This document shows, piece by piece, positions 17,555 through 28,170 of a DNA stretch of 64,000 nucleotides. The notes beneath the pieces were generated by a model, which was not told where the DNA came from, did not search any database, and saw only the letters and a list, made by a program, of their open reading frames with translations. The DNA is from Bradyrhizobium sediminis (lineage in GTDB: Bacteria > Pseudomonadota > Alphaproteobacteria > Rhizobiales > Xanthobacteraceae): NCBI RefSeq assembly GCF_018736105.1, contig NZ_CP076135.1, positions 1,114,001 to 1,178,000 on the forward strand, read 5' to 3'. The position numbers were made by a program, and so were the translations under genes. Positions within the stretch are counted from its first letter, which is position 1; each line of letters starts with the position of its first letter.

Positions 17555-18235
17555 ATGAACGTCATTGTTTTCGCATCGCGTAAAGGTGGCTCGGGGAAAA
17601 GTACCCTGGCCGCCCACATCGCGGCGCACGTGCATAAGGCAACGAAACCGTGCCTGATGATCGATGCCGATCCGCAGGGGTCGTTGACCCTGTGGCACAA
17701 GCTGCGCGGGACCAACGAACCGCCGATCAAGACCGCCGTCAATTCCGTCAGCGGCATCATCGCCGCCGCCAAGCGTGACGGCATCGAATGGGTTTTCATC
17801 GACACGCCGCCGAACCTGTCGGCCGTCGTCGACGATGCCATCAAGAACGCCACCATGGTGATCATTCCGGCGCGTCCGGGGGTCTTCGACGTCAACGCCG
17901 TGCAGGAAACGATTCAGACCTGCCGTGCCGCGCGCAAGCCCTATGCGGTCGTGATCAACGGCGCACCTGCGCGCCGCGACGAAGCGGAAAGCCCGATCGT
18001 CGCCATCGCGCGGGAAGCTCTCGCCAAGTTCCGTGCACCGGTGTGGGGCGGCCAGATCACCAACCGCGCCGATCTCCTGATGGCGCTCAGCCATGGCGAA
18101 GGCGCGCGGGAGTATTATGCCGAAGGCCGCGCGGCGGCGGAAATCAGCCGGCTCTGGGCTGCGATCGAACGCTCGGTGAAGGCGATCCGCGGAAATGCGT
18201 CGGCGGCCGGCGCGATGCACAAGCAGGCGGCATAG
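17555..18235 (+). CDS. Orphan ParA/MinD-family ATPase
   Basis: A 226-aa protein with a deviant Walker A motif (RKGGSGKSTLAAHIAAHV, including the signature Lys before GG), an A' motif (CLMIDADPQGSLTLWHKL) and a Walker B motif (WVFIDTPPNLSAVV). These proteins position DNA or large complexes by forming ATP-dependent dimers on the nucleoid. No ParB or parS is adjacent, so this is an orphan ParA that may place a non-plasmid cargo. The region upstream is rich in GANTC sites and palindromes, and a clear terminator follows. Confidence 0.88.
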   Translation: MNVIVFASRKGGSGKSTLAAHIAAHVHKATKPCLMIDADPQGSLTLWHKLRGTNEPPIKTAVNSVSGIIAAAKRDGIEWVFIDTPPNLSAVVDDAIKNATMVIIPARPGVFDVNAVQETIQTCRAARKPYAVVINGAPARRDEAESPIVAIAREALAKFRAPVWGGQITNRADLLMALSHGEGAREYYAEGRAAAEISRLWAAIERSVKAIRGNASAAGAMHKQAA

Positions 18236-18262
18236 TTCTGCCGCTCTGCAAGGCCTGTAAAG

Positions 18263-18290
18263 ACGCGCGGTCTCCGCGCGTTTTTCTTTT
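18263..18290 (+). terminator. Terminator after ParA-like gene
   Basis: The stem ACGCGCGG/CCGCGCGT has a TCT loop and is followed by TTTTCTTTT. It starts 28 bp after the stop codon. Confidence 0.88.
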
Positions 18291-18319
18291 GCGATGCCCG
18301 GGCCGAAAGGGGTGACTGC

Positions 18320-18454
18320 TCAGGCCACCATCAGCATGTAGAAGATGATCACCGGCGACAGGGTGATGATCACCGACCAGACGCCGAGTGCCCAGAGGAT
18401 GTCCTCGGTGGTAAAGCCCTGCGCTTCAGGAAATGTATTGTCTCGAGTATTCAC
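18320..18454 (-). CDS. 44-aa single-span membrane protein
   Basis: A GTG-started frame encodes VNTRDNTFPEAQGFTTEDIL, then a hydrophobic span WALGVWSVIITLSPVIIFYM and LMVA. A G-rich site (GGGGGC) lies about 7 nt upstream on its strand. The helix-then-span layout is that of a real small membrane protein, and another small membrane ORF lies 150 bp upstream in the same direction. The function is unknown; it could be a subunit of a larger membrane complex. Confidence 0.6.
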   Translation of the reverse strand: MNTRDNTFPEAQGFTTEDILWALGVWSVIITLSPVIIFYMLMVA

Positions 18455-18606
18455 GACGCCCCCGCGTTTTTGATTTTTCGCGTTTCTGATTTTGTTGTGG
18501 GGATGACGCTAGCAGCCGAATTTTAAAAAGCCGGTCGCGATTTCGCTCGCATTTGAACACAGGTGCTACCGCCGGTTAACGACGATGCGCACCTGTAGCG
18601 CTCATT

Positions 18607-18756
18607 TCAGCTTATCAGCAGGCGATAGGCCAGCACCGGCGTCAGGCCGAGAACGGCCGCCCACAAGCCGAACGACGACACCAGCAGAACGTCCTGCATT
18701 CTCTGGGCCCGCTCGCAAGTCGGATATTTGGCATTGGCGATGATTTGAGTGGTCAT
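18607..18756 (-). CDS. 49-aa single-span membrane protein
   Basis: ATG 18756 has a strong GGGGGAG site 5 nt upstream. The peptide begins MTTQIIANAKYPTCERAQRM and continues into a hydrophobic span (VLLVSSFGLWAAVLGLTPVL) and AYRLLIS. The single Cys (residue 14) is in the short cytoplasmic-looking N-terminus. It shares its size, strand and one-span layout with the 44-aa ORF at 18320-18454. Function unknown. Confidence 0.65.
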   Translation of the reverse strand: MTTQIIANAKYPTCERAQRMQDVLLVSSFGLWAAVLGLTPVLAYRLLIS

Positions 18757-18886
18757 TGGTCTCCCCCATATTTTTGTTATGGGGATTCAATAAGCCTCAA
18801 ATTCTAACAACGCCGCCGCGGCGTCATTCGGAGTCGAGCGTTCGAATTCACCGCGCATTAACCAGGCCAGTACGCTTCTCGCGGGG

Positions 18887-18983
18887 CCTCATGGTTCGAG
18901 ACGCGCGAAGACGCGCTCCTCACCATGAGGGACTGAGACCTCATCCTGAGGAGCATCGCGAAGCGATGCGTCTCGAAGGATGG
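18887..18983. repeat. Two-unit palindromic intergenic repeat
   Basis: The first unit (18887-18930) folds as CCTCATGG...CCATGAGG with an inner GACGCGC/CGCGCTC-like arm. The second (18939-18983) folds around GCATCGC-gaa-GCGATGC, with outer arms CCTCATCCTGAGGAG and TCTCGAAGGATGG. This is a familiar type of dispersed palindrome in Bradyrhizobium-like genomes. It lies 22 bp from the stop of the DapA-family gene. Confidence 0.85.
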
Positions 18984-19004
18984 AGCATCTGAAGCGGAAA
19001 ACGT

Positions 19005-19922
19005 CTAGGCCGCTTGCGGCGATGCCTCCCTTCTTCGCGCCATCTCCGCATCAAGCTGCGCCGCCAGCTCGGCGCCGACTTCGACCATCGGCAGGCGGAC
19101 CTCGGCGCGCTCGATCAGCCCGGTCCGCGCCAGCCAGTACTTGGCCGGCGCCGGGCTCGGTTCGGCAAACAACAGTCGGGTGAGTTCGGCAATGCTTTCC
19201 CAGCGCGCCAGAGCGGCGTCGCGGTTGCCTTCCCTCAACAGCGTGCGCACCGAGGCGAACGTCTCGGTCTCGATGTGCGCCGACAGCAGGATGGCGCCGT
19301 CGGCGCCGTCGCTGAGTGCCTCGTAATATTGCGCGTCCTCGCCGGTCAGAACCCGAAAGCCCGCTGGCCGGCGGCGCAGCAGGTCGATGGACTGCGCGCG
19401 GTCGGCGCAGCAATCCTTCAGGCCGACGATGTTCGGATGTCGCGCAAGCTCGAGCAGCGTCTCGTTGGTCAGGTTGACCGCGGTTCGGTAGGGAATGTTG
19501 TAGAGCACGATCGGCCACGAGGCATGATCGGCCAGCGCGCTGAAATGTTGCCGGAGGCCGCGCTGCGACGGCCGCAGGTAATAGGGACTTGCAATCAGGT
19601 AACCGTCGATCGGCCAGGCGGCGGTCTCGTCGAGCGTATCGAGCATCTGGCGCGTGCCGGCGCCCGACAGCCCGAGACAGATCGGCAGGTAGCGTCCGCT
19701 TTCGCCGATCTCGGCGCGCACGAGCGCGACGACCCGCTCCAGTTCGGCGATGCCGAGCGTCATGCCTTCGCCCGACGTCGCCGCCAGGATCAGTCCGTCG
19801 ACCGGTCCATCGGCATAGCGTCGCACCAGCCGGCGCAACGAGGTTTCGTCGAGCTCGCCGTCGCGGAACGGCGTGACCAGCGGCAGCCAGAGGCCCTGCA
19901 ATTGCGATCGAAGGTCAGTCAT
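19005..19922 (-). CDS. DapA/N-acetylneuraminate lyase family aldolase
   Basis: A 305-aa TIM-barrel enzyme. ATG 19922 has AAGGAG 8 nt upstream; the open frame extends to 20078 without domain support. The family residues are present: ATSGEG substrate loop, catalytic Tyr in LYNIPYRTAV (Tyr141) and Schiff-base Lys in IVGLKDCC (Lys169), with the 28-residue spacing seen in DHDPS. It is either 4-hydroxy-tetrahydrodipicolinate synthase (lysine and diaminopimelate pathway) or a related pyruvate aldolase. No lysine-pathway gene adjoins, so a paralogue is likely. A terminator-like hairpin lies in its leader. Confidence 0.85.
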   Translation of the reverse strand: MTDLRSQLQGLWLPLVTPFRDGELDETSLRRLVRRYADGPVDGLILAATSGEGMTLGIAELERVVALVRAEIGESGRYLPICLGLSGAGTRQMLDTLDETAAWPIDGYLIASPYYLRPSQRGLRQHFSALADHASWPIVLYNIPYRTAVNLTNETLLELARHPNIVGLKDCCADRAQSIDLLRRRPAGFRVLTGEDAQYYEALSDGADGAILLSAHIETETFASVRTLLREGNRDAALARWESIAELTRLLFAEPSPAPAKYWLARTGLIERAEVRLPMVEVGAELAAQLDAEMARRREASPQAA

Positions 19923-19960
19923 TGGTCCATCTCCTTGGGGGTAGGCCGGAGACGGGACAA

Positions 19961-19990
19961 TAAAAAACCCCGTCCGTACGGCGGGGTTTT
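19961..19990 (-). terminator. Terminator or attenuator hairpin just upstream of DapA-family gene
   Basis: The stem AAAACCCCG/CGGGGTTTT (19964-19972 with 19982-19990) has a 9-nt loop; on the minus strand the stem runs into TTTTTT. It ends about 40 nt before the start codon at 19922 in the same orientation. It either ends an upstream transcript or attenuates this gene. Confidence 0.75.
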
Positions 19991-20170
19991 GAGGATCGGC
20001 AGTGAGCGAGAAGTCTATCGCGCGCGTCGATCTCCAGTCCCCGGAAGGGGAGCTTTTTTCGACAGCGCCAGTGTGCACGGAATCGTGATCATCAATGAAT
20101 GATGATCGGCAACGGTAAAACTGTCAACGGCCCGCCAAGCTGCAATCCTGTCGCAACAATGTCGTCATTC

Positions 20171-20202
20171 AAAAAAAAGCCGGGCTCGAAAGAGCCCGGC
20201 TT
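20171..20202 (-). terminator. Strong minus-strand terminator
   Basis: A perfect 11-bp stem with a GAAA tetraloop, followed on the minus strand by an eight-base T run. Confidence 0.9.
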
Positions 20203-20419
20203 AAGGTATTGGCCACGTGAGGCCGACACAATCACCTTCCAAGAGGGATTACCTGAGCGTTCGCACCGCTGGAGGAGGGGGACAAATGCGCAGCGCGAAA
20301 TCTCAGCGTACAAACATTATGATCCGCGTTGGTGCCTTGCAGCAACCGCCCAAGTCGCATGTCAGTCATGCGGTGACCGGGGGTTTATGGAAAACCGGAG
20401 CCTTTCCGGTTCTCGCAGG
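20171..20419 (-). ncRNA. Candidate small RNA ending in a strong terminator
   Basis: Between the LysR stop (20420) and 20171 the minus strand has no good gene but ends in a perfect 11-bp hairpin (AAGCCGGGCTC-GAAA-GAGCCCGGCTT, 20177-20202) followed by eight T. A smaller hairpin (GGCC-N6-GGCC, 20210-20223) precedes it. This may be a ~150-200-nt small RNA, or simply the LysR 3' UTR and terminator. I do not recognise an RNA family. On the plus strand, ATG 20286 has GGAGGAGGGGG in front, but its frame runs antisense into LysR and shows no domain. Confidence 0.4.
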
Positions 20420-21343
20420 TCACGACGGCCAGCGCTGCGCCTTGCTCACCACGAAGTCGCGGAACACCTGCACCCGCGCCACCGTCTTCAGCTCTTCGGG
20501 ATAGACGAAATAGGTGTCGAGCTGGATCGAATCCGACTCGCCGAACAGCTGCACCAGGCGGTTGTTTTCCTCGACCAGGTAATCCGGCAAGGCGGCGATG
20601 CCGAGGCCCTGCTGGCACGCGCGCACCAGGCCCAGGATGTTGTTGACCTTGAAATAGGCCTCGCGCGGACCGGAGCCGTTGCGGCCGGCCTCGATCAGCC
20701 AGTTGCGGTTCTGCAGGTGCGGTGCGACCTGTCCGTCGGCGAGCGTGATGATGCGGTGCGCGTCGAGTTCGTCGAGCGTGCGCGGCGTGCCGAAGCGCTT
20801 GATGTATTCCGGCGAGCAATAGGCGTGGAAGCCCATCGCGAACAGCTTGCGCTGGATCAGGTCCGGCTGCGTCGGCTTGCGGGTGCGGATCGCGACATCG
20901 GCCTCGCGCATCGACAGGTCGAGTTCCTCGTCGGTGACGATCAGCGAAATCCGGATCTCCGGATAGAGCGCGGTGAATTCGCCGAGCCGCGGGATCAGCC
21001 AGTTGATGCCGACGCCCGGGGTGGTGGTGATCTTGAGATCGCCGCTCGGCCGCTCGCGGCTGTCGGTGAGCTTGGCGCGCGCCGCCTGCAGCTGCATGAA
21101 CACGTCATGCGCGGTGCGGAACAACAGGTCGCCCTGCTCGGTCAGGATCAGGCCGCGGGCATGGCGGTGGAACAGCGACACCGAGAGCTCCTGCTCCAGC
21201 GCGCTGACCTGGCGTGACACGGCCGATTGCGACAGGCCGAGCTGCTCGCCGGCATGCGTGAAGCTGCCCGCTTCCGCCGCCGCGTGAAACACCTTCAGCT
21301 TGTCCCAATCCATATCGGTAAATCCGTCGCGGGTTCGAGCCAT
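20420..21343 (-). CDS. LysR-family transcriptional regulator
   Basis: A 307-aa regulator. The N-terminal HTH is clear (LKVFHAAAEAGSFTHAGEQL, then GLSQSAVSRQVSALEQEL), followed by a periplasmic-binding-protein-like effector domain (LKITTTPGVGINWLIPRL, ISLIVTDEELDLSMREADVA). ATG 21343 lies 2 nt after the trxB stop (TAA-TC-ATG), so the two genes are translationally linked. Longer frames overlap trxB and are rejected. Thiol or redox control is possible from the context but not shown. Confidence 0.92.
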   Translation of the reverse strand: MARTRDGFTDMDWDKLKVFHAAAEAGSFTHAGEQLGLSQSAVSRQVSALEQELSVSLFHRHARGLILTEQGDLLFRTAHDVFMQLQAARAKLTDSRERPSGDLKITTTPGVGINWLIPRLGEFTALYPEIRISLIVTDEELDLSMREADVAIRTRKPTQPDLIQRKLFAMGFHAYCSPEYIKRFGTPRTLDELDAHRIITLADGQVAPHLQNRNWLIEAGRNGSGPREAYFKVNNILGLVRACQQGLGIAALPDYLVEENNRLVQLFGESDSIQLDTYFVYPEELKTVARVQVFRDFVVSKAQRWPS

Positions 21344-21345
21344 GA

Positions 21346-22311
21346 TTATTCTGCCGCTGCGCGTTCGCTGGCGCGTTGTGCGAGGAAACGTTCGGCCTCG
21401 AGCGCCGCCATGCAGCCGAGGCCGGCGGCGGTGACCGCCTGCCGGTAGGTTTCGTCGGCGACGTCGCCGGCGGCGAACACGCCGGGCACCGAGGTCGCGG
21501 TCGAATTCGGCGCCACCTCGACATAGCCCGACGGTTTCAGCTTGATCTGGCCGAGCACCAGGTCGGTCGCCGGCGCATGTCCGATCGCGATGAAGACGCC
21601 GTCGGCCGGCACTTCCGTCAGCGTGCCGGTCTTGACGTTCTTCAGGCGGACATGGGTGACCTTGCCGGGATTCTCGGTGCCGCAGATCTCGTCGATGGCA
21701 CTGTCCCACACCACCTTGATCTTGGGATGCTTGAACAGGCGATCCTGCAGGATGCGTTCGGCGCGGAAATGATCGCGGCGATGCACGATCGTCACTTGCG
21801 ACGCGAAATTGGTGAGGAACAGCGCTTCCTCGACCGCGGTGTTGCCGCCGCCGACCACGACGACTTCCTTGCCGCGATAGAAGAATCCGTCGCAGGTCGC
21901 GCAGGCCGAGACGCCAAAGCCCTTGAACTTCTCTTCCGAGGGCATGCCGAGCCAGCGCGCCTGCGCGCCGGTGGCGAGGATGACCGATTCCGCCAGATAG
22001 ACCTCGCCGCTGTCGCAGGTCAGCCGGAACGGCCGCTGCGCCAGTTCGAGTTTGGTGACGAGATCGGTGACGATCCTGGTGCCGACATGGGTGGCCTGCT
22101 TTTCCATCTGCTCCATCAGCCAGGGGCCCTGGATGACATCGGCAAAGCCCGGATAGTTCTCGACGTCGGTGGTGATGGTGAGCTGGCCGCCGGGCTGGAT
22201 GCCCTGGATCAGCACCGGTTCAAGCATCGCGCGCGCGGCATAGATCGCGGCGGTGTAGCCAGCCGGGCCGGAACCGATGATGACGACCTTGGCATGGATA
22301 GGGGCAGGCAT
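21346..22311 (-). CDS. trxB: Thioredoxin-disulphide reductase
   Basis: A 321-aa FAD/NADPH enzyme that reduces thioredoxin in the cytoplasm. It shows the FAD site VVIIGSGPAGYTAAIYAARA, the redox-active CATC (VSACATCDGFFY, about residues 136-139), the NADPH site VVVVGGGNTAVEEALFL and the C-terminal FAD motif GVFAAGDVADETYRQAVTAA. Full length. It is followed at once by a LysR gene and is divergent from an Lrp-type regulator. Confidence 0.97.
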   Translation of the reverse strand: MPAPIHAKVVIIGSGPAGYTAAIYAARAMLEPVLIQGIQPGGQLTITTDVENYPGFADVIQGPWLMEQMEKQATHVGTRIVTDLVTKLELAQRPFRLTCDSGEVYLAESVILATGAQARWLGMPSEEKFKGFGVSACATCDGFFYRGKEVVVVGGGNTAVEEALFLTNFASQVTIVHRRDHFRAERILQDRLFKHPKIKVVWDSAIDEICGTENPGKVTHVRLKNVKTGTLTEVPADGVFIAIGHAPATDLVLGQIKLKPSGYVEVAPNSTATSVPGVFAAGDVADETYRQAVTAAGLGCMAALEAERFLAQRASERAAAE

Positions 22312-22486
22312 AGGGCAGATCCCTCTCTTAAGGGAATTTGGTCAGCTTTTCGCGGAATGCACATGGAAAGACGTCGCCGCGGCGCCGAAAGTGTCGAATC
22401 CAAGATAGGGCATCTGGCAAGCTATGCAAGAATTGCATTCCATATCGGCGAATTTTCCCCGCGAGTGGAAAAATTTCGCACCGCAC

Positions 22487-22503
22487 GCGCAATAAAATTG
22501 CGC
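22487..22503. promoter_or_regulatory. Inverted repeat, candidate Lrp operator
   Basis: GCGCAAT-AAA-ATTGCGC is a perfect 7-bp-armed repeat, 75 bp before the Lrp-family start and between divergent trxB and the regulator. A/T-centred palindromes of this kind are common for Lrp/AsnC proteins; autoregulation is inferred. Confidence 0.5.
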
Positions 22504-22577
22504 AAACTCCACGAGCTGCGCTAAGAGTGTGACCGGTATTTTCCCCGCCAGCACCGTCAGCCAGGACCTGGACCCGC

Positions 22578-23057
22578 GTGTCGAAGAATCTTGACGAAAT
22601 CGACCTCAAAATCCTCGCCGAAATCCAGGCCGACGGCCGAATCACCAATGTGGAATTGGCCAAGCGCGTCGGTATCTCACCGCCGCCCTGCCTGCGCCGG
22701 GTCCGGACGCTCGAGGAAGCCGGCTATATCCAGGGCTATCGCGGCTTGCTGGATCCGCGCCGGCTCGGTTTCGACGTCACGGTGTTCGCGTCCGTGCACC
22801 TGTCCAGCCAGGCCGATGCCGATCTACGCGCCTTCGAGGAATTCGTGCGCGCCGAGCCGCTGGTGCGGGAATGCTGGATGCTGTCGGGCGAAGTCGATTT
22901 CATCCTGAAATGCGTCGCGCCCGACATGGCGACGTTCCAGGATTTCGTCACCCATCTGACGGCGGCGCCCCATGTGCGCAACGTCCGGACGTCGCTGGTG
23001 CTGCACAACTCGAAATACGAGGCCGCGGTGCCGCTGGAACTGAAAGTGCCGGGATAA
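22578..23057 (+). CDS. Lrp/AsnC-family transcriptional regulator
   Basis: A 159-aa protein with a GTG start at 22578. The N-terminal HTH (LDEIDLKILAEIQADGRITN, then ELAKRVGISPPPCLRRVRTL) is joined to a RAM/AsnC ligand domain (FDVTVFASVHLSSQADADLR, ECWMLSGEVDFILKCVAPDM). These regulators form octamers and sense amino acids. It is divergent from trxB, and a palindrome at 22487 may be its binding site. Confidence 0.92.
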   Translation: MSKNLDEIDLKILAEIQADGRITNVELAKRVGISPPPCLRRVRTLEEAGYIQGYRGLLDPRRLGFDVTVFASVHLSSQADADLRAFEEFVRAEPLVRECWMLSGEVDFILKCVAPDMATFQDFVTHLTAAPHVRNVRTSLVLHNSKYEAAVPLELKVPG

Positions 23058-23065
23058 GGTTACGA

Positions 23066-23105
23066 GTCATCCCGGGTCTGGTCGTTCGGACCATCCCGGA
23101 ATGAC
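23066..23105. repeat. Short palindromic intergenic repeat
   Basis: The outer arms GTCAT/ATGAC enclose GGTC-gttcg-GACC. It belongs to the same class as the GTCATxCC...ATGAC elements elsewhere in the window. Confidence 0.7.
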
Positions 23106-23127
23106 GATCTGTGTTTGAGAGTGACGC

Positions 23128-23547
23128 TCAGCGCTTGCCGCGCATCATCGCGTCGACGCTGTACGGCCCGCCGCCGGCGGTGGACAGATACAGACACGCA
23201 AAGCAGAACAGGATCGCCGGGGTGCCGGCATTGAAGAGCGGATGCCATACCGGCGCGCCGATGCCGGCCTTGAACATATGGCCGATGAAGTAAGCAAAAG
23301 CCATTTGGCCGGCGAGAATGAACGCCACGATCTGCGTGAACAGGCCGATCAGCAGCAGCGCGCCGAGGACCAGTTCGATGGCGCCTGCGGTCATGATCAA
23401 CGGTGGCGGATTGGCGAAGTAGGGCAGTACCGGAATCTTGAAGATCTTGGCAACGCCATATTGAAGCACAAGCAAGCCGGTGATGAAGCGAAACAGGCTC
23501 AGCGCTGTCGGCTGCCATTTCGCCAGAAGCTTCTCGAATGTGTCCAT
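23128..23547 (-). CDS. DoxX-family membrane protein
   Basis: A 139-aa protein with four TM segments. ATG 23547 has GGGGGA 7 nt upstream; the longer frame to 23700 has no support. The DoxX pattern is clear: LSLFRFITGLLVLQYGVAKI, LIMTAGAIELVLGALLLIGL, IVAFILAGQMAFAYFIGHMF and a C-terminal span near NAGTPAILFCFACLYL. Members are poorly characterised and are linked to redox or quinone functions. It is a separate unit, convergent with the Lrp gene. Confidence 0.85.
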   Translation of the reverse strand: MDTFEKLLAKWQPTALSLFRFITGLLVLQYGVAKIFKIPVLPYFANPPPLIMTAGAIELVLGALLLIGLFTQIVAFILAGQMAFAYFIGHMFKAGIGAPVWHPLFNAGTPAILFCFACLYLSTAGGGPYSVDAMMRGKR

Positions 23548-23740
23548 ATTTGTGTCCCCCAAAGTTAAAGCGCCCAATTCGTAACGTGTCGCAGGCCGGA
23601 TGGAAAGCATGTCGCCATCATGAATTTGCCGTCCTTCGCAAAGCAGCATCGGAATAATACTGTCGGTGCAGTGTTGCTGCGTTGCGTCGCGTGTCATCAC
23701 GCGATTGTCATGGGACGGCGGGCCTGCCGGCCGGACAACG

Positions 23741-23770
23741 AAAAAGGCCGGGAAACATCCCGGCCCTTTT
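23741..23770 (-). terminator. Terminator after greA
   Basis: GGCCGGGA/TCCCGGCC (23746-23753 with 23758-23765); on the minus strand it is followed by TTTTT. It lies 40-70 bp after the greA stop. Confidence 0.88.
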
Positions 23771-23809
23771 CATGCAGAAATTTGAAAGTGCGTTGGCCGC
23801 GTTCCTAGA

Positions 23810-24283
23810 CTAGCGCCACTCGACCTTGGTGATCTCGTAGGCCTTGGCGCCGCCGGGCGCCATCACTTCCACGGACGCGCCCTTCTTCTTGCCGATCAGC
23901 GCACGCGCCAAGGGCGAGGTGATGGAGATACGGCCCTTCTTGGCATCGGCCTCCGGCTCGCCGACGATCTGCCACACCGCCTTCTTCTCGGTGTCCTCGT
24001 CGACCAAAGTGACGGTGGCGCCGAACTTGACGGTGTCGCCGGAGAGCTTCGAGATGTCGATGATGTCGGCGCGCGCCAGCTTGTCCTCCAGCTCGGCGAT
24101 GCGGCCTTCATTGTGGGACTGCTCTTCCTTGGCGGCGTGATATTCCGCGTTCTCCGAAAGGTCGCCATGCGAGCGCGCCTCGGCGATGTGCTCGATGATG
24201 CGCGGACGCTCCACCGACTGGCGCTGCTTCAACTCGACTTCGAGGGCGGCATAGCCGCCCGCGGTCATCGGAACCTTTTCCAT
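23810..24283 (-). CDS. greA: Transcription elongation factor GreA
   Basis: A 157-aa protein, the normal GreA length, starting at ATG 24283 ([20 protein letters not shown]). The N-terminal coiled coil carries the acidic tip ([20 protein letters not shown], Asp and Glu coordinate Mg) and the C-terminal FKBP-like domain has [19 protein letters not shown]. GreA rescues backtracked RNA polymerase by stimulating transcript cleavage. A clear terminator follows, and it lies just downstream of carB on the same strand. Confidence 0.97.
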   Translation of the reverse strand: MEKVPMTAGGYAALEVELKQRQSVERPRIIEHIAEARSHGDLSENAEYHAAKEEQSHNEGRIAELEDKLARADIIDISKLSGDTVKFGATVTLVDEDTEKKAVWQIVGEPEADAKKGRISITSPLARALIGKKKGASVEVMAPGGAKAYEITKVEWR

Positions 24284-24425
24284 CGTTCTTCGTCCTTCAA
24301 CTTCATGCGGACCAATCCGCGGCACGCACAAACGCCGAAACAGAATACCTTCACGACTGGCGGGTTCCAGTCATGCCTGCCTTCATTGCCAATCCGTTGC
24401 CGGGCGAAGCCGCCCGGCGCGAGGA

Positions 24426-27755
<3,330 letters not shown>

Positions 27756-27783
27756 CAAGTCTCGCGAACTGGGATTTGGGCAC

Positions 27784-27812
27784 AAAAAAAGGGCGCGCCT
27801 GCCGCGCGTCCC
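27784..27812 (-). terminator. Terminator-like hairpin in the carB leader
   Basis: On the minus strand GGGACGCGC-ggca-GGCGCGCCC is followed by seven T. It ends 28 nt before the carB ATG. It may end the transcript of the upstream tRNA-like gene or act as an attenuator for carB. Confidence 0.7.
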
Positions 27813-27994
27813 TTGGGCCTTAGCGCGTATTCCTCGCGCGCGGGTGGTCTTTAGACCAGATTCCGCAGCCGCGAAAGGGTCTTAAAGCCCCAATCAACCG
27901 GCATTTTGCGCCCGCCTTCGCTCTCCGAGCTATGGCGGGGCAAGCCTTCGTTCGGGGCTGGCCAGCCCAGCCGAAGCTGCAAAGCAGCGAAGGC

Positions 27995-28071
27995 TGGAGG
28001 CCCGGCCTGGATTCGAACCAGGATAAAGAGCGATGCACTGCTCTCGCGTCGACGCTTTCCGCCACCGGGCC
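27995..28071 (-). tRNA. tRNA-Cys-like gene with an 8-nt anticodon loop
   Basis: A 77-nt minus-strand cloverleaf. The acceptor stem GGCCCGG/CCGGGCC pairs fully, the discriminator is T (the Cys identity base) and CCA is encoded. The T arm is canonical (CCTGG-TTCGAAT-CCAGG). The anticodon stem AGAGC/GCTCT closes an 8-nt loop AGTGCATC, in which T33 would be followed by GCA, the Cys anticodon; position 37 would then be T rather than a purine. The D stem has only three pairs (GCG/CGC) and the D loop lacks the usual GG. It is either a divergent functional tRNA-Cys or a decaying copy. Confidence 0.7.
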
Positions 28072-28170
28072 GCTTTGATCATTGCCGATCACGCCGCCGT
28101 GAGCCATCCCTGCCGCCTATTAACCTTAACCGGGCGGAGGAAGGCGCGGGGCCAGCTCGGCGGGCGCGCC

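Noticed and set aside
20286..20504. Small plus-strand ORF with a strong GGAGGAGGGGG site
   Set aside because: It runs antisense into LysR, has no hydrophobic or domain pattern, and its codon use looks like antisense reading.
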